Source: Acidimicrobiales bacterium (GTDB lineage: Bacteria > Actinomycetota > Acidimicrobiia > Acidimicrobiales > AC-9). From it: a DNA stretch of 56,050 nucleotides. The notes beneath the pieces are model-generated. The model was not told where the DNA came from. It was given only the letters and a program-made list of their open reading frames with translations, and did no database searches. Both the position numbers and the translations under genes were made by a program. The stretch covers positions 1-56,050 of the forward strand of contig DASXCO010000070.1 in the NCBI GenBank assembly GCA_036491125.1, in the 5' to 3' direction. Positions 1 through 7,718 of this stretch are shown here, in pieces. Position 1 is the first letter of the stretch; each line of letters starts with the position of its first letter.

Positions 1-1
1 G

Positions 2-91
2 GCCGACTGGGTTCGAGACAACGCGGCCTCGCTGTTCCCGAATCCCCCGCAGGTCACGGCGGGCAACGTTGTCGCGTCAGCGAGTCACTAG
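2..91 (+). CDS. C-terminal end of an unidentified protein (partial)
   Basis: An open frame runs in from the left edge and stops at TAG 89-91, giving 29 residues that end in NVVASASH. The peptide has ordinary composition (one Trp, several Asn/Pro) and reads like a real C-terminus rather than a GC-rich shadow frame, but it is too short to place in a family. The gene start lies outside the window. It points toward the leftward cupin gene, so the two converge. Confidence 0.4.
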   Translation, partial: ADWVRDNAASLFPNPPQVTAGNVVASASH

Positions 92-122
92 GAGCTTCAC
101 CCTGAAAAAGCCGGTGATGTGA

Positions 123-136
123 GGCCGTCTGCGGCC
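123..136 (+). terminator. Short GC hairpin after the partial gene
   Basis: GGCCG-TCTG-CGGCC is a 5-bp perfect stem with a 4-nt loop, 32 nt after the stop of the left-edge gene. There is no T-run, so termination is only inferred from position. The rest of 92-340 shows nothing recognisable. Confidence 0.25.
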
Positions 137-340
137 GGTGACAATCGGATCACGGCCCGTTTACCCCCGCACAGAACGTCCAGGGCAAGGCGGCTTCAGC
201 CCAACCGTCTGCAGACACCAACCACGGAACTGCCCCAGAATCTCGTCGCGATAAGCGGCGCTCGAACGTCGCCTATCGCCGGCAGTCGGATGCAGCGTAA
301 GAGCTCCCGGCGCTCGCCCCAGGGTCGTCGTCGGCTGCGC

Positions 341-736
341 TCAGTCTTCGGTGCCTTGCCGATCGGCAGGATGGCCCCACGAATGGCGGTTGCCCTCTCG
401 CGGCGTCAGGTAGAGCATCGTGACGCCGTGTGGAGCGTTATTGCTGTGCCAACATCCCTGCGGCACGATGAGCAGGTCGCCTGCCCGGAGGCTGCATTCC
501 CGTTCCTGCTCGCCTTCGAGAACCGTCAGGTGCGACTCGCCATCCAGGATGTGCAAGAGCTCGTCCCCAGCGGTGTGCAGCTCCCATGGCGGCTGCCCGA
601 TGAAGCTTCCGATCCCGCAGAGGCAATCGTGGAAGCTGAACTGGCCGATCGGGCTGGGAGGCTCCTCGGCGACAGTGGCCAAATCGACCCGAGCCATGTT
701 GCGTACGGCGTTGGGGCTCAAGTCGTGGACGATCAC
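341..736 (-). CDS. Cupin-domain protein
   Basis: This 131-residue protein fits a single small beta-barrel cupin. Residues about 50-90 carry the first cupin motif region (ELHTAGDELLHILDGE, then a Gly turn) and residues about 90-105 the second (RAGDLLIVPQGCWHSN). His and Glu residues sit where such proteins bind a metal. Small cupins of this kind may be enzymes, sugar or phenolic binders, or orphan sensors, so the substrate cannot be read here. It is the last gene of a leftward cluster with the VOC protein (38 bp upstream) and the AraC regulator, which suggests control by that regulator. Confidence 0.75.
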   Translation of the reverse strand: MIVHDLSPNAVRNMARVDLATVAEEPPSPIGQFSFHDCLCGIGSFIGQPPWELHTAGDELLHILDGESHLTVLEGEQERECSLRAGDLLIVPQGCWHSNNAPHGVTMLYLTPREGNRHSWGHPADRQGTED

Positions 737-774
737 GCCACCCTCCTCTGCTGGGTCGCCACCGGCCCGGGTGC

Positions 775-1176
775 TTATGCCCCGCGGTAGGTGCCGAACG
801 TCCAGACGTTGCCTTCCGGGTCCCGAACTGTGAAATCGCGCGATCCGTAGTCCTCGTCCTTCAGGCCCTGGAGGACCTTGGCCCCATGGGCCGTGGCCCG
901 CTCGAACAGCCCGTCCGGGTCGTCGCAGACGACGTAGACGGAGAGCGGCCCCTTGGGAAGCTGGGCCTGGAGCTCGCCGTCTGCCTCCCGGTCGTCGCCG
1001 AGCATGACGCCTCCGCCCAGAGGCCAGCGGAGCTCGGCATGGTGGACGACGCCAGCGTCTTCGACCACGAGGCTCTCCTCGAAGCCGAAGGCGTCAGAGA
1101 GGAATTTGATGAGACCCTTGCCGTCCCGGCACCGCAGGGCGGGCCAGATGGTGGGAGCGGGAGCTGTGTTCGTCAT
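775..1176 (-). CDS. VOC/glyoxalase-like domain protein
   Basis: This 133-residue protein has the vicinal-oxygen-chelate fold pattern: an N-terminal strand/helix (WPALRCRDGKGLIKFLSDAFGF), a mid-protein HHAELRW strand, and the terminal RDPEGNVWTFGTY motif common in glyoxalase/bleomycin-resistance relatives. It resembles the YybH/PhnB-like 'VOC family protein' class. It lies 4 bp downstream of the AraC-family gene and just upstream of the cupin gene, so the three probably form one transcript. Enzymatic activity against a specific substrate cannot be assigned. Confidence 0.75.
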   Translation of the reverse strand: MTNTAPAPTIWPALRCRDGKGLIKFLSDAFGFEESLVVEDAGVVHHAELRWPLGGGVMLGDDREADGELQAQLPKGPLSVYVVCDDPDGLFERATAHGAKVLQGLKDEDYGSRDFTVRDPEGNVWTFGTYRGA

Positions 1177-1180
1177 GTCC

Positions 1181-2020
1181 TCAGTCTGCGCCGAGGGCCA
1201 CAGGTGCGTCTTGTACGGATGGGAGCTCTTCGGCGATCCAGGTGGTCGGGGGGCAGCCGGCGATCTCCCGCCAGTCGCGGGTCATGTGGGCCTGGTCGTA
1301 GTAGCCCGCAGCGGCGGCGACACCGGCCAGGCCCTGTCCCTTGGCTGCCTCGATCAGCCGCCGTGAGCGCTCAAAGCGCAGGACGCGAGCGGCCGCCTTG
1401 GGCGCCAGGCCCAACTCCCGGGCGAAAAGGTCGTTCAGGTGCCGCCGGCTGTAGCCGACCTCGTCGGCCAGCGCCGCCACTGCGACAGCCCCGTGACTCG
1501 CTACCAGCCGCTGCCACGCGTAGCCGACCTCGGGTGGCGGACCGGCCACGTCCCGCAGGCGGTCGATCAGCTGGCCGTCGAGGAGGGCGAACCGTTCGTG
1601 CCACCCGGGCGCCGATGCCAGCTGGTCGGCGAGGCCCGACCCCGTCGAGCCGAAGACCTCCTCGAGGTCGACCACGGTGGAGGCCAGTTCACCAGCGGGC
1701 ATGCCCAGGAGGGCCCGCGACCCGAGAGGTGTGAGGCTGATCGAGATGCCGGATTCGATCCCAGCCTGGCGGATGAGCGCAGGGGTGGCGTGGAGCCCGG
1801 CGACGAAGGCCTGGAACTTGGCCGGCGGCTGTCGAGGATCGGGCATGCGGACGGTGTCCACCTGGTCGGCGAGGCTGATGATGAAGGTGACGTAGCGGGA
1901 AGGGAGTCCCCGGTGGATCGTCGGCGCGTCCTCGATGCGGTACCCGAGGTAGCCCCCGATGATCGAGCGAAGAGGGGGCGCTGGCGTGCCCTCGACCGAC
2001 TCGACGACGGGCTCTGGCAT
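1181..2020 (-). CDS. AraC-family transcriptional regulator
   Basis: This is a 279-residue protein. The C-terminal third (about residues 170-260) holds two helix-turn-helix units typical of AraC/XylS proteins: VAALADEVGYSRRHLNDLF followed by GLAGVAAAAGYYDQAHMTR, ending in a CPPTTW-type tail. The N-terminal 160 residues resemble the ligand/effector half seen in regulators that accompany VOC genes. The ATG at 2020 gives MPEPVVESVEG. No Shine-Dalgarno sequence precedes it, since the 12 bases upstream are T-rich. It heads the leftward cluster with the VOC and cupin genes and probably regulates them. Confidence 0.85.
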   Translation of the reverse strand: MPEPVVESVEGTPAPPLRSIIGGYLGYRIEDAPTIHRGLPSRYVTFIISLADQVDTVRMPDPRQPPAKFQAFVAGLHATPALIRQAGIESGISISLTPLGSRALLGMPAGELASTVVDLEEVFGSTGSGLADQLASAPGWHERFALLDGQLIDRLRDVAGPPPEVGYAWQRLVASHGAVAVAALADEVGYSRRHLNDLFARELGLAPKAAARVLRFERSRRLIEAAKGQGLAGVAAAAGYYDQAHMTRDWREIAGCPPTTWIAEELPSVQDAPVALGAD

Positions 2021-2504
2021 TCAAAAACGTTCGGCGGCAGGCGCTCCTACCCCTTCGTCGGGAGGTGCCCGAGAGGACGTGCTGCTCGCTGCTGGAAGAC
2101 GTTCCAGATCGCCGGTTGCGAGCGCACAGATCAGCTCGTAGCGACTGTCCACGCCGGCCTACGACGCCAGTAGAGACACCGGCGAGTCATGCAAATCGGT
2201 GTTCGGCGCTCCCGGCCGACGGCGACCCTGACGATCAATCCGCGACTTTCACCCGTCTTTTTGGTCTCGTTGGCGATTCCGCCGCCTGCGGCGGCGCTCC
2301 GCACGGCCGTCTCGAGGCGGCCGCTTGGGTCGAGGGAGTCTGAACGACCCTGCGGCGCTCAGTACGCCCAGAACCAAGGCGGGCATCCACAGTCCCGAAG
2401 CCGCGGGATGGGGACTAGCCAGGGCGGACCGTTTCAAGACGGATGAGGGGCTGCTGGACAGCCCGGGTTTATGCCGTACACTTGTCCGTACAGCAGGAGT
2501 AGAT
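2021..2504. other. Intergenic region between the AraC gene and the TA module
   Basis: This 484-bp gap has no convincing gene. It contains a 7-bp perfect hairpin, CCGCCGC-CT-GCGGCGG, at 2279-2294, a short T-run at 2257-2261 that is not adjacent to it, and the toxin-antitoxin promoter at its right end. Short open frames here have no recognisable product. Confidence 0.5.
2455..2492 (+). promoter_or_regulatory. Toxin-antitoxin promoter with direct-repeat operator
   Basis: A -35-like TGGACA (2455-2460), a 16-nt spacer and a -10-like TACACT (2477-2482) precede the antitoxin. The heptamer CCGTACA occurs twice, at 2474-2480 and 2486-2492, spaced 12 bp and overlapping the -10. That is where the autoregulatory antitoxin of a DUF1778/GNAT pair would be expected to bind. 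AGGAG at 2495-2499 is the ribosome site for the ATG at 2505. Confidence 0.55.
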
Positions 2505-2780
2505 ATGCCGACCAAGGACCATCGACGAGAGCTCCGGCTGTCGTCGACTGACGACGATCTGATCACCGAAGCTGCTGGATTGCTCGGCATGACCGTCTCC
2601 GAGTTCCTCCTTGGCCGGGCTGTGGCCGATGCGGAAGCCATCGTCGACGATCACCAGTCGGTGCGGCTGCAGCGAGACTCTTATGACCGCTTCCTGGCCG
2701 CTCTCGACGCCCCTCCTAAGCCTGTGAGCAAGCTCGTGGAGCAGATTCGCCAGAGCCGAGCTCTGAAGCACGCTGGTTGA
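2505..2780 (+). CDS. DUF1778-type antitoxin (ribbon-helix-helix)
   Basis: This 91-residue protein resembles TacA/DUF1778 antitoxins. An N-terminal ribbon-helix-helix half (RRELRLSSTDDDLITEAAGLLGMTVSEFLL) should dimerise on DNA. The C-terminal half contains the family's VRLQRDSYDRFLAALDAPPKP segment, which in characterised members wraps the partner acetyltransferase. The ATG at 2505 is chosen because AGGAG lies 5 nt upstream and the DNA-binding half starts there; earlier in-frame starts would add about 60 residues of no recognisable family. Its stop touches the toxin start. Confidence 0.88.
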   Translation: MPTKDHRRELRLSSTDDDLITEAAGLLGMTVSEFLLGRAVADAEAIVDDHQSVRLQRDSYDRFLAALDAPPKPVSKLVEQIRQSRALKHAG

Positions 2781-3310
2781 TGCGGGTCGAGAGGCTCAAC
2801 GAAGCTCACGACCTCAGCGGGTTCGCTTGCGGCGTGAAGCCGCTCGACGAGTGGTTGCGGCTCCACGCGTTGGAGAACCAGCGGCGCGATCTCTCTCGCA
2901 GCTTCGTGCTCATCGATGATACGGATGTCGTCATCGGTTACTACGCGTTGACCATGGGCGGAGTTGTCAAAGGCGAGCTTCCGCGGCGGCTGTGGCGGGG
3001 GTTGCCGGGTTACCAGATCGGCATGGTCCTCCTCGCTCGCCTGGCCGTGGACGCCCGGCGTCAGGGCGAGGGCCTCGGTCGGGACCTCATGATCGATGCC
3101 ATCGCCCATGCCGCTGCCGCCGGCCAGCACGCCGCCGGCCGGCTCATCGCGGTGGACCCCATCGACGAATCGGCGAGGCGCTTCTACCGTCGCTTCGGCT
3201 TCAGGGATATCGAAGGGGACGAGCACGGCCGGATGTTCATCCGCCTGGACGACGCCATAGCATCCTTCCAGGCTGCCAGCGACGAGAGCTCAGGAGGTCG
3301 ACCTCAATGA
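2780..3310 (+). CDS. GNAT-family acetyltransferase toxin (TacT/AtaT-like)
   Basis: This 176-residue GNAT fold has the toxin-subfamily hallmarks. The N-terminal FACGVKPLDEWLRLHAL matches the F-x-CG-x3-LD-x-WL pattern. LARLAVDARRQGEGLGRDLM carries the acetyl-CoA pyrophosphate loop. RRFYRRFGF holds the Tyr used as general acid in TacT. Family members acetylate the aminoacyl group of charged tRNAs and stop translation. The ATG at 2780 overlaps the antitoxin stop by one base (TGATG); a TTG at 2777 is the alternative. The tight coupling to a DUF1778 partner makes the TA assignment firm; the target tRNA is unknown. Confidence 0.88.
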   Translation: MRVERLNEAHDLSGFACGVKPLDEWLRLHALENQRRDLSRSFVLIDDTDVVIGYYALTMGGVVKGELPRRLWRGLPGYQIGMVLLARLAVDARRQGEGLGRDLMIDAIAHAAAAGQHAAGRLIAVDPIDESARRFYRRFGFRDIEGDEHGRMFIRLDDAIASFQAASDESSGGRPQ

Positions 3311-3349
3311 CCGGAGCACGACGGCAGGTTCGTGCAACTACGGCTGTAA

Positions 3350-3419
3350 ATCCCCTTGGGGATCAAGATACAAACCGCTTAACGCGGCTCCGCATCGTCG
3401 ATAGACCCGCTAAAGCGGG
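3350..3419. repeat. Three successive short hairpins after the toxin gene
   Basis: Within 70 bp there are three near-perfect inverted repeats with tiny loops: ATCCCC-TT-GGGGAT, then CCGC-TTAAC-GCGG, then CCCGCT-AA-AGCGGG (about 3406-3419). The last one overlaps the stop codon of the leftward remnant at 3410-3412. The region lies between the converging toxin gene and that remnant. A bidirectional terminator is plausible, but no long T-run follows. Confidence 0.45.
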
Positions 3420-3690
3420 AAGGTGATCGTGAACGTCAGCGGATACGTACCCGAGTACCCGTAGGTGTTGCATGTGCTGGTCGGAATGCCGGATGCAAAT
3501 GCTTCGACCGCACCAGATGGGGTGATCGTTGCCGCATAGGCAGGGGTAGGCAGCGCCGGCATAAGGCGCGCCCGCGGCCGTCCAACCCTGCGCCAGCTGG
3601 TATGTCTGACTGCCGTTGGTGAGGGTCAGCGTCACGTTGGAGTAGGGAAGATCTTGCACAGGCACTGTCGGGTCTAGGCCAAGCAGGCAC
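3410..3690 (-). pseudogene. Frameshifted remnant of a secreted-type protein
   Basis: On the minus strand two adjacent frames each read like one extracellular Thr/Ser/Tyr-rich protein. The upstream frame gives DLPYSNVTLTLTNGSQTYQL and then WTAAGAPYAGAAY. The downstream frame continues as AYAATITPSGAVEAF and ends YGYSGTYPLTFTITFPL at TAG 3412-3410. The switch lies near 3535-3555. No good start codon or signal peptide is visible upstream, where another stop interrupts an APITTPAPASIRACLA-like stretch. This is either a decayed gene or carries sequencing indels. The family is not recognised. Confidence 0.5.
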
Positions 3691-3899
3691 GGATGGACGC
3701 TGGAGCCGGAGTCGTGATCGGCGCCGCTCGCAGCTCGTCCACAACTGGCCAAAGGCTCCTCAGAGCCCAGCCGAGCGGATGGCCGCTGAACCGGCCCGCC
3801 GGCTCTCCACCGGCGGGCCAAGGGCAAAGCCCAGCAGTCCCCTGAGAGGGTCGGTCCGATGAAAGCCCAGTACCGAAAAAGCGGGGGGCCCGCCTGGGT
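3691..3899. other. Region with no recognised gene upstream of the rplC leader
   Basis: Between the remnant and the rplC leader I see no supportable gene. The minus-strand frame that continues from the remnant has no recognisable domain. A GCC-rich stretch near 3790-3820 is self-complementary but not organised as a clear terminator. Confidence 0.4.
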
Positions 3900-4107
3900 T
3901 ATAGTGGTCAACCCGGGCCGTCAGGCCCGATGGTACGTACATCGATACGTCCGTGGGAGCCCGAATCGCTGTAGGGGACCCCACGGCACAACTCAGACAG
4001 CGCTCCGCCCGGCTCCGCCCAGGCGGAGCGTCCGTGTGCAGGGCGGCCGATTCCGGCCCCCCGGTCACCACCACCGGCTTCGAAAACGAGAGGCAGTTGG
4101 CCCGCAG
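3900..4107 (+). promoter_or_regulatory. Candidate promoter and hairpin-rich leader of the ribosomal super-operon
   Basis: A -10-like TATAGT lies at 3900-3905, without a good -35. The roughly 195-nt leader then holds CGGGCC-GTCA-GGCCCG (3914-3929), ACGTA-N6-TACGT (3935-3950) and a duplicated GCTCCGCCC (4002-4010, 4012-4020). Either copy can pair with GGCGGAGCG at 4022-4030, so the two stems are mutually exclusive. GGCCG-ATTC-CGGCC (4045-4058) follows. In other bacteria the S10-operon leader is the target of L4 autoregulation; here such a role is inference. GAGAGG at 4088-4093 is a distant ribosome site. Confidence 0.5.
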
Positions 4108-4776
4108 ATGGCAACGAAGGCGATCGTCGGCGAGAAGGTCGGCATGACCCAGGTCTGGGACGAGCGCAACCGCGCCGTGCCCGTGACCCTGGTGAAGGTC
4201 GCCCCGATGCGTGTCGTGCAGGTCAAGACGCCCGAGAGCGATGGGTATGCCGCGATCCAGGTGACCTATGGCCTGCGGCGGGCCAAGACCCTCAACAAGC
4301 CCCAGGCGGGGCACTTCTCGAGCGCCGGCGTGGAGCCCGGCCGCAGGCTGGTCGAGCTGCGCGTCGAGGACTCCAACGCCTACACGGTCGGTCAGGAGCT
4401 CGACGCCGGCATCCTCGCCGCCGGCGAGAAGGTCGATGTCACCGCCGTCAGCAAGGGCAAGGGCTTCGCCGGACCGATGGCCCGCCACAACTTCAAGGGC
4501 CAGGGGGCGTCCCACGGCAACCACAAGAAGCACCGATCGCCGGGAGCGATCGGTGCCTGCGCGACCCCCGCCCGGGTGTTCAAGGGGACGAAGATGGCTG
4601 GCCAGCTCGGGTCCGAGCGGGTCACGACGCTCAACCTCGAGGTCGTCCAGGCCGATGCCGAGCGGGAGCTGGTGATGGTGCGGGGGGCGGTGCCTGGCCC
4701 CCGGGGCGGTCTGGTGCTTATCCGCGAGGCCGTGAAGGGTGGCCGGGCGTCCGAGCAGGCGGATCAGGCGTCATGA
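4108..4776 (+). CDS. rplC: 50S ribosomal protein L3
   Basis: This 222-residue protein is uL3. It starts [19 protein letters not shown] and contains the conserved loop [22 protein letters not shown] that reaches toward the peptidyl-transferase centre, then [12 protein letters not shown]-like and [14 protein letters not shown] segments. The length is normal. The ATG at 4108 is fixed by the family N-terminus; the frame is open further upstream but encodes nothing ribosomal. It is the first gene of the operon here. rpsJ, which usually precedes it, is absent from the window. The stop overlaps the rplD start (ATGA). Confidence 0.98.
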   Translation: MATKAIVGEKVGMTQVWDERNRAVPVTLVKVAPMRVVQVKTPESDGYAAIQVTYGLRRAKTLNKPQAGHFSSAGVEPGRRLVELRVEDSNAYTVGQELDAGILAAGEKVDVTAVSKGKGFAGPMARHNFKGQGASHGNHKKHRSPGAIGACATPARVFKGTKMAGQLGSERVTTLNLEVVQADAERELVMVRGAVPGPRGGLVLIREAVKGGRASEQADQAS

Positions 4777-5561
4777 GCGTCCTCGAGGGCCTCACGGTCC
4801 CCAGGCGCACCACCGAGGGCGAGGAAGCCGGCGCCGTCGCGCTCGACCCCACCGTGTTCGGCGTCGTGCCCAACGTGGCGGTGATGCACCAGGTCGTCAC
4901 GGCCCAGCTGGCGAAGGCCCGGGCGGGCACCCACAGCACGCTGACACGGGCCGAGGCTCGGGGAGGCGGCGGCAAGCCCTACCGCCAGAAGGGCACGGGG
5001 CGGGCCCGGCAGGGCTCCACCCGCTCGCCCCAGTGGGTCGGTGGGGGCAAGGCCCTCGGGCCCAAGCCCCGCGATTACAGCCAGCGGACGCCCAAGAAGA
5101 TGGTGCAGCTGGCCCTCCGGTCGGCCCTGTCGGACCGCGCCGCCCTGGGTCGGGTGGTGGTGGTGCCCGAGTGGCCCTTTGCCACGCCCCGCACCAAGGA
5201 CGCCGTGGGCGCCCTGGCCGCCCTGGGGCTGGAGGGCAAGGTGCTGGTGGTGCTCGGCCCCGATGACGAAGCGGCGGCGCGCAGCTTCGCCAACCTGTCC
5301 CAGGTCCAGCTGGTGCTGTCCTCGGAGCTCAACACCTACGACGTGCTCCGCAACGACTGGGTGGTGTTCACCGATGCCACCCTCCCCGGCTCGGCCACAG
5401 CGGTCGAGACTGGCGAGCCGAAGGGCGGCGAGGAAGCGGCACCCACCGCCGACGGCCCTTCTGACGAACAGCCGGCCAACGGTGGTGCCGCTCCCTCTGC
5501 GCCCACCAGCGAGACGGCGACGGACGCTGGGGAGTCTGGCGACGGTGGTGAAGAGCGATGA
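4773..5561 (+). CDS. rplD: 50S ribosomal protein L4 with acidic C-terminal tail
   Basis: This 262-residue uL4 has its conserved tip loop at about residues 60-100 ([19 protein letters not shown], then [13 protein letters not shown]), which lines the exit tunnel. In model bacteria L4 also autoregulates the S10 operon. The core ends near residue 204. About 58 further residues form a Glu/Gly/Ala/Pro/Ser/Thr-rich tail with no visible fold, making it longer than the usual 200-225. It is translationally coupled at both ends by ATGA overlaps with rplC and rplW. Confidence 0.98.
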   Translation: MSVLEGLTVPRRTTEGEEAGAVALDPTVFGVVPNVAVMHQVVTAQLAKARAGTHSTLTRAEARGGGGKPYRQKGTGRARQGSTRSPQWVGGGKALGPKPRDYSQRTPKKMVQLALRSALSDRAALGRVVVVPEWPFATPRTKDAVGALAALGLEGKVLVVLGPDDEAAARSFANLSQVQLVLSSELNTYDVLRNDWVVFTDATLPGSATAVETGEPKGGEEAAPTADGPSDEQPANGGAAPSAPTSETATDAGESGDGGEER

Positions 5562-5848
5562 AGGACGTCCGGGACGTGATTCTCAAGCCGGTCGTGTCGG
5601 AGAAGTCGTATGCGCTGCTCGATGACAACGTGTACACGTTCGTGGTGCATCCCACCGCCACCAAGGTGGAGATCCGCAAAGCCGTGGAGTCCGTGTTCGG
5701 CGTCCGGGTGAACAAGGTCAACACCCTCAACCGCAAGGGCAAGCGCAAGCGCAACCGGCGCAGCGGCGCCTACGGGCAGCGCGTCGACACCAAGCGGGCG
5801 ATCGTCACGCTGGCCGCCGGCGACAAGATCGACCTGTTCGAGAGCTAG
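5558..5848 (+). CDS. rplW: 50S ribosomal protein L23
   Basis: This 96-residue uL23 begins with [17 protein letters not shown] and contains [29 protein letters not shown], matching the family core. It sits at the tunnel exit and docks trigger factor and SRP. Length is typical. The ATG overlaps the rplD stop by four bases, and rplB follows after a 9-bp gap. Confidence 0.98.
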   Translation: MKDVRDVILKPVVSEKSYALLDDNVYTFVVHPTATKVEIRKAVESVFGVRVNKVNTLNRKGKRKRNRRSGAYGQRVDTKRAIVTLAAGDKIDLFES

Positions 5849-5857
5849 GGACCGACG

Positions 5858-6694
5858 ATGCCCCTCCGCAAGCGCAAGCCCACCAGCCCCGGTCGGCGGT
5901 TCCAGACTGTCTCGGACTTCTCCGAGATCACCCGCGACCGCCCGGAGAAGTCGCTGGTCGCGCCCAAGCCGGGGACGGGCGGCCGCAACGCCTACGGTCG
6001 CAAGACGGCGCGCCACCGAGGCGGTGGCCACAAGCAGCGCTACCGGGTCGTCGACTTCAAGCGGAACAAGGACCGGGTGCCGGCCAAGGTGGCGGCGATC
6101 GAGTACGACCCCAATCGCAACGCCCGCATCGCCCTGCTCCATTACCTCGACGGTGAGAAGCGCTACATCCTGGCGCCGGCCCGGGTCGGGGTCGGCGACA
6201 TCCTCCAGAGCGGTCAGGGAGCCGAGATTCGCCCCGGCAACGCGCTGCCCCTCCGTTACATACCGGTGGGCTCGGTCGTGCACAACGTCGAGCTCCGGCC
6301 AGGGGCGGGCGGCAAGCTCGCCCGAGGGGCGGGGATGAGCGTCCAGCTGGTGGCCAAGGAGGGCTCCTTCGCCACCCTCAGGCTGCCCTCGACCGAGATG
6401 CGGCGGGTGCCGATCGACTGTCGCGGGACGCTCGGTCAGGTCGGCAACGTCGAGGCCGAGCTGGTCTCGGTCGGCAAGGCGGGCCGCAACCGGTGGAAGG
6501 GCGTCCGGCCCCAGACCCGCGGCGTGGCCATGAACCCGGTGGACCATCCCCTCGGCGGCGGCGAAGGGAAGGCCTCGGGTGGGCGGCACCCCGTGTCGCC
6601 GTGGGGCAAGAAGGAGGGCCGTACCCGGGCCCGTCACAAGGAATCCGACAAGTTGATCGTCCGCCGGCGCCGCAAGCGCGGCGCTCGGCGCTGA
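5858..6694 (+). CDS. rplB: 50S ribosomal protein L2
   Basis: This 278-residue uL2 shows the standard order: the N-terminal KPTSPGRR region, [19 protein letters not shown], an OB-like and SH3-like body, and the C-terminal [20 protein letters not shown] segment near the peptidyl-transferase centre. It ends in a basic [10 protein letters not shown] tail. Length is normal. It is encoded between rplW and rpsS with short gaps, as in the canonical S10 operon. Confidence 0.98.
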   Translation: MPLRKRKPTSPGRRFQTVSDFSEITRDRPEKSLVAPKPGTGGRNAYGRKTARHRGGGHKQRYRVVDFKRNKDRVPAKVAAIEYDPNRNARIALLHYLDGEKRYILAPARVGVGDILQSGQGAEIRPGNALPLRYIPVGSVVHNVELRPGAGGKLARGAGMSVQLVAKEGSFATLRLPSTEMRRVPIDCRGTLGQVGNVEAELVSVGKAGRNRWKGVRPQTRGVAMNPVDHPLGGGEGKASGGRHPVSPWGKKEGRTRARHKESDKLIVRRRRKRGARR

Positions 6695-6708
6695 GGCAGG
6701 AGGGCGTC

Positions 6709-6987
6709 GTGCCTCGCAGCCTGAAGAAGGGTCCGTTCGTGGACGACCACCTGCTCCGCAGGGTCGACGACCTGAACGGGCGTGGAGAGAAGCGCGTCAT
6801 CAAGACGTGGTCGCGCCGTTCGACGATCATTCCCGACATGGTCGGCCATACCATCGCCGTCCACGACGGACGCAAGCACGTTCCTGTGTACATCACCGAG
6901 TCGATGGTTGGTCACAAGCTCGGAGAGTTCGCGCCCACGCGTACGTTCCGGTACCACGCCGGGCAGGAACGGGCGGGGAGGCGCTAG
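6709..6987 (+). CDS. rpsS: 30S ribosomal protein S19
   Basis: This 92-residue uS19 reads [18 protein letters not shown] at the N-terminus and ends [20 protein letters not shown]. The GTG at 6709 is chosen because AGGAGGG lies 4 nt upstream (6698-6704) and the family N-terminus begins exactly there. The frame is open upstream into rplB, but that part is a shadow. It binds the head of the small subunit with S13. rplV follows 2 bp after the stop. Confidence 0.97.
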   Translation: MPRSLKKGPFVDDHLLRRVDDLNGRGEKRVIKTWSRRSTIIPDMVGHTIAVHDGRKHVPVYITESMVGHKLGEFAPTRTFRYHAGQERAGRR

Positions 6988-6989
6988 CG

Positions 6990-7718
6990 ATGGCCGCCAC
7001 CCGGATGGAGGAGCAGCTCGGGACGCGTGCTGTCCTGCGGTACTGCCGCATGTCGGCGTTCAAGGTCCGACCGGTGCTCGACCTCATCCGGGGTCGCGAC
7101 CTCGAGGACGCCCAGGAGATGCTTCGCTTCGTCGAACGCGAGGCGGCGAGGGTCGTGGCCAAGCTGCTGGCTTCGGCCGTGGCCAACGCCGAGAACAACG
7201 ACCTCCAGTCGGCCGACGAGCTGTACGTCTCGGCCTGTTTCGCGGACGAGGGCACTACAATGAAGCGCTGGCGACCTCGGGCGCGGGGCCGGGCGACCCG
7301 AATCCGCAAGCGCACCTGTCACATCACCATCGTGGTGACCCGGCTGCCCGATGACCGGCTCGCCCGCCGCCAGGCGCGGGATACCGGTGACGCCGCCGGC
7401 CGGCGCGCCCGCCGGGTCGCCGGCGCTCGCCGCCAGCGGGTCGCTGCCAGCCAGGCAGTCGAGGCTGGCGCGCTGGAGACCAGTGAGGAAGCTGCACCCG
7501 CCGCTGGCCCCGGTTCTGACGAGACGGGAGCCACCGGCGATGCCACTTCCTCCGGCCCTGCCAGCGAGGGCGCCGCTACTGGCGAAGCCGAAGAAGCCGA
7601 AACTGGTGAGGAAGCCGCCGACTTGCCCGAAGGGGCAGCCGCCGAGCCCGAAACGACTGACAATGACGCTGACAACGGCGCCGACGACGGCGACGAGAAA
7701 GACAAGAGGAAGAAGTAG
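6990..7718 (+). CDS. rplV: 50S ribosomal protein L22 with very long acidic tail
   Basis: This 242-residue protein has a uL22 core in residues about 10-122 (RYCRMSAFKVRPVLDLIRG, then the MKRWRPRARGRATRIRKRTC hairpin that enters the exit tunnel). The remaining about 120 residues first read as Arg/Ala-rich, then as a Glu/Ala/Gly/Thr/Asp-rich low-complexity stretch, and end in a basic EKDKRKK. Typical L22 is 110-130 residues, so this is about double. The ATG at 6990 follows the rpsS stop by 2 bp. The tail is probably disordered and solvent exposed; its function is unknown. Confidence 0.97.
   Translation: MAATRMEEQLGTRAVLRYCRMSAFKVRPVLDLIRGRDLEDAQEMLRFVEREAARVVAKLLASAVANAENNDLQSADELYVSACFADEGTTMKRWRPRARGRATRIRKRTCHITIVVTRLPDDRLARRQARDTGDAAGRRARRVAGARRQRVAASQAVEAGALETSEEAAPAAGPGSDETGATGDATSSGPASEGAATGEAEEAETGEEAADLPEGAAAEPETTDNDADNGADDGDEKDKRKK

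Noticed and set aside
2257-2294. Rho-independent terminator near the T-run and GC hairpin
   Set aside because: The T-run precedes the hairpin by about 18 nt on the plus strand and is on the wrong side for a plus-strand gene; neither flanking gene ends here.
3336-3421. Possible tRNA fragment or attachment site in the hairpin array
   Set aside because: The hairpins cannot be folded into a cloverleaf, there is no T-arm consensus, and no integrase is nearby.
3363-3911. 182-codon minus-strand frame treated as an intact gene
   Set aside because: Only its middle part resembles protein; the C-terminal continuation is in another frame, so it is listed as a frameshifted remnant.
3859-4107. N-terminal extension of L3 or an S10 gene upstream of rplC
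   Set aside because: The in-frame translation is Arg/Pro/Gly shadow sequence and contains no S10 motif.
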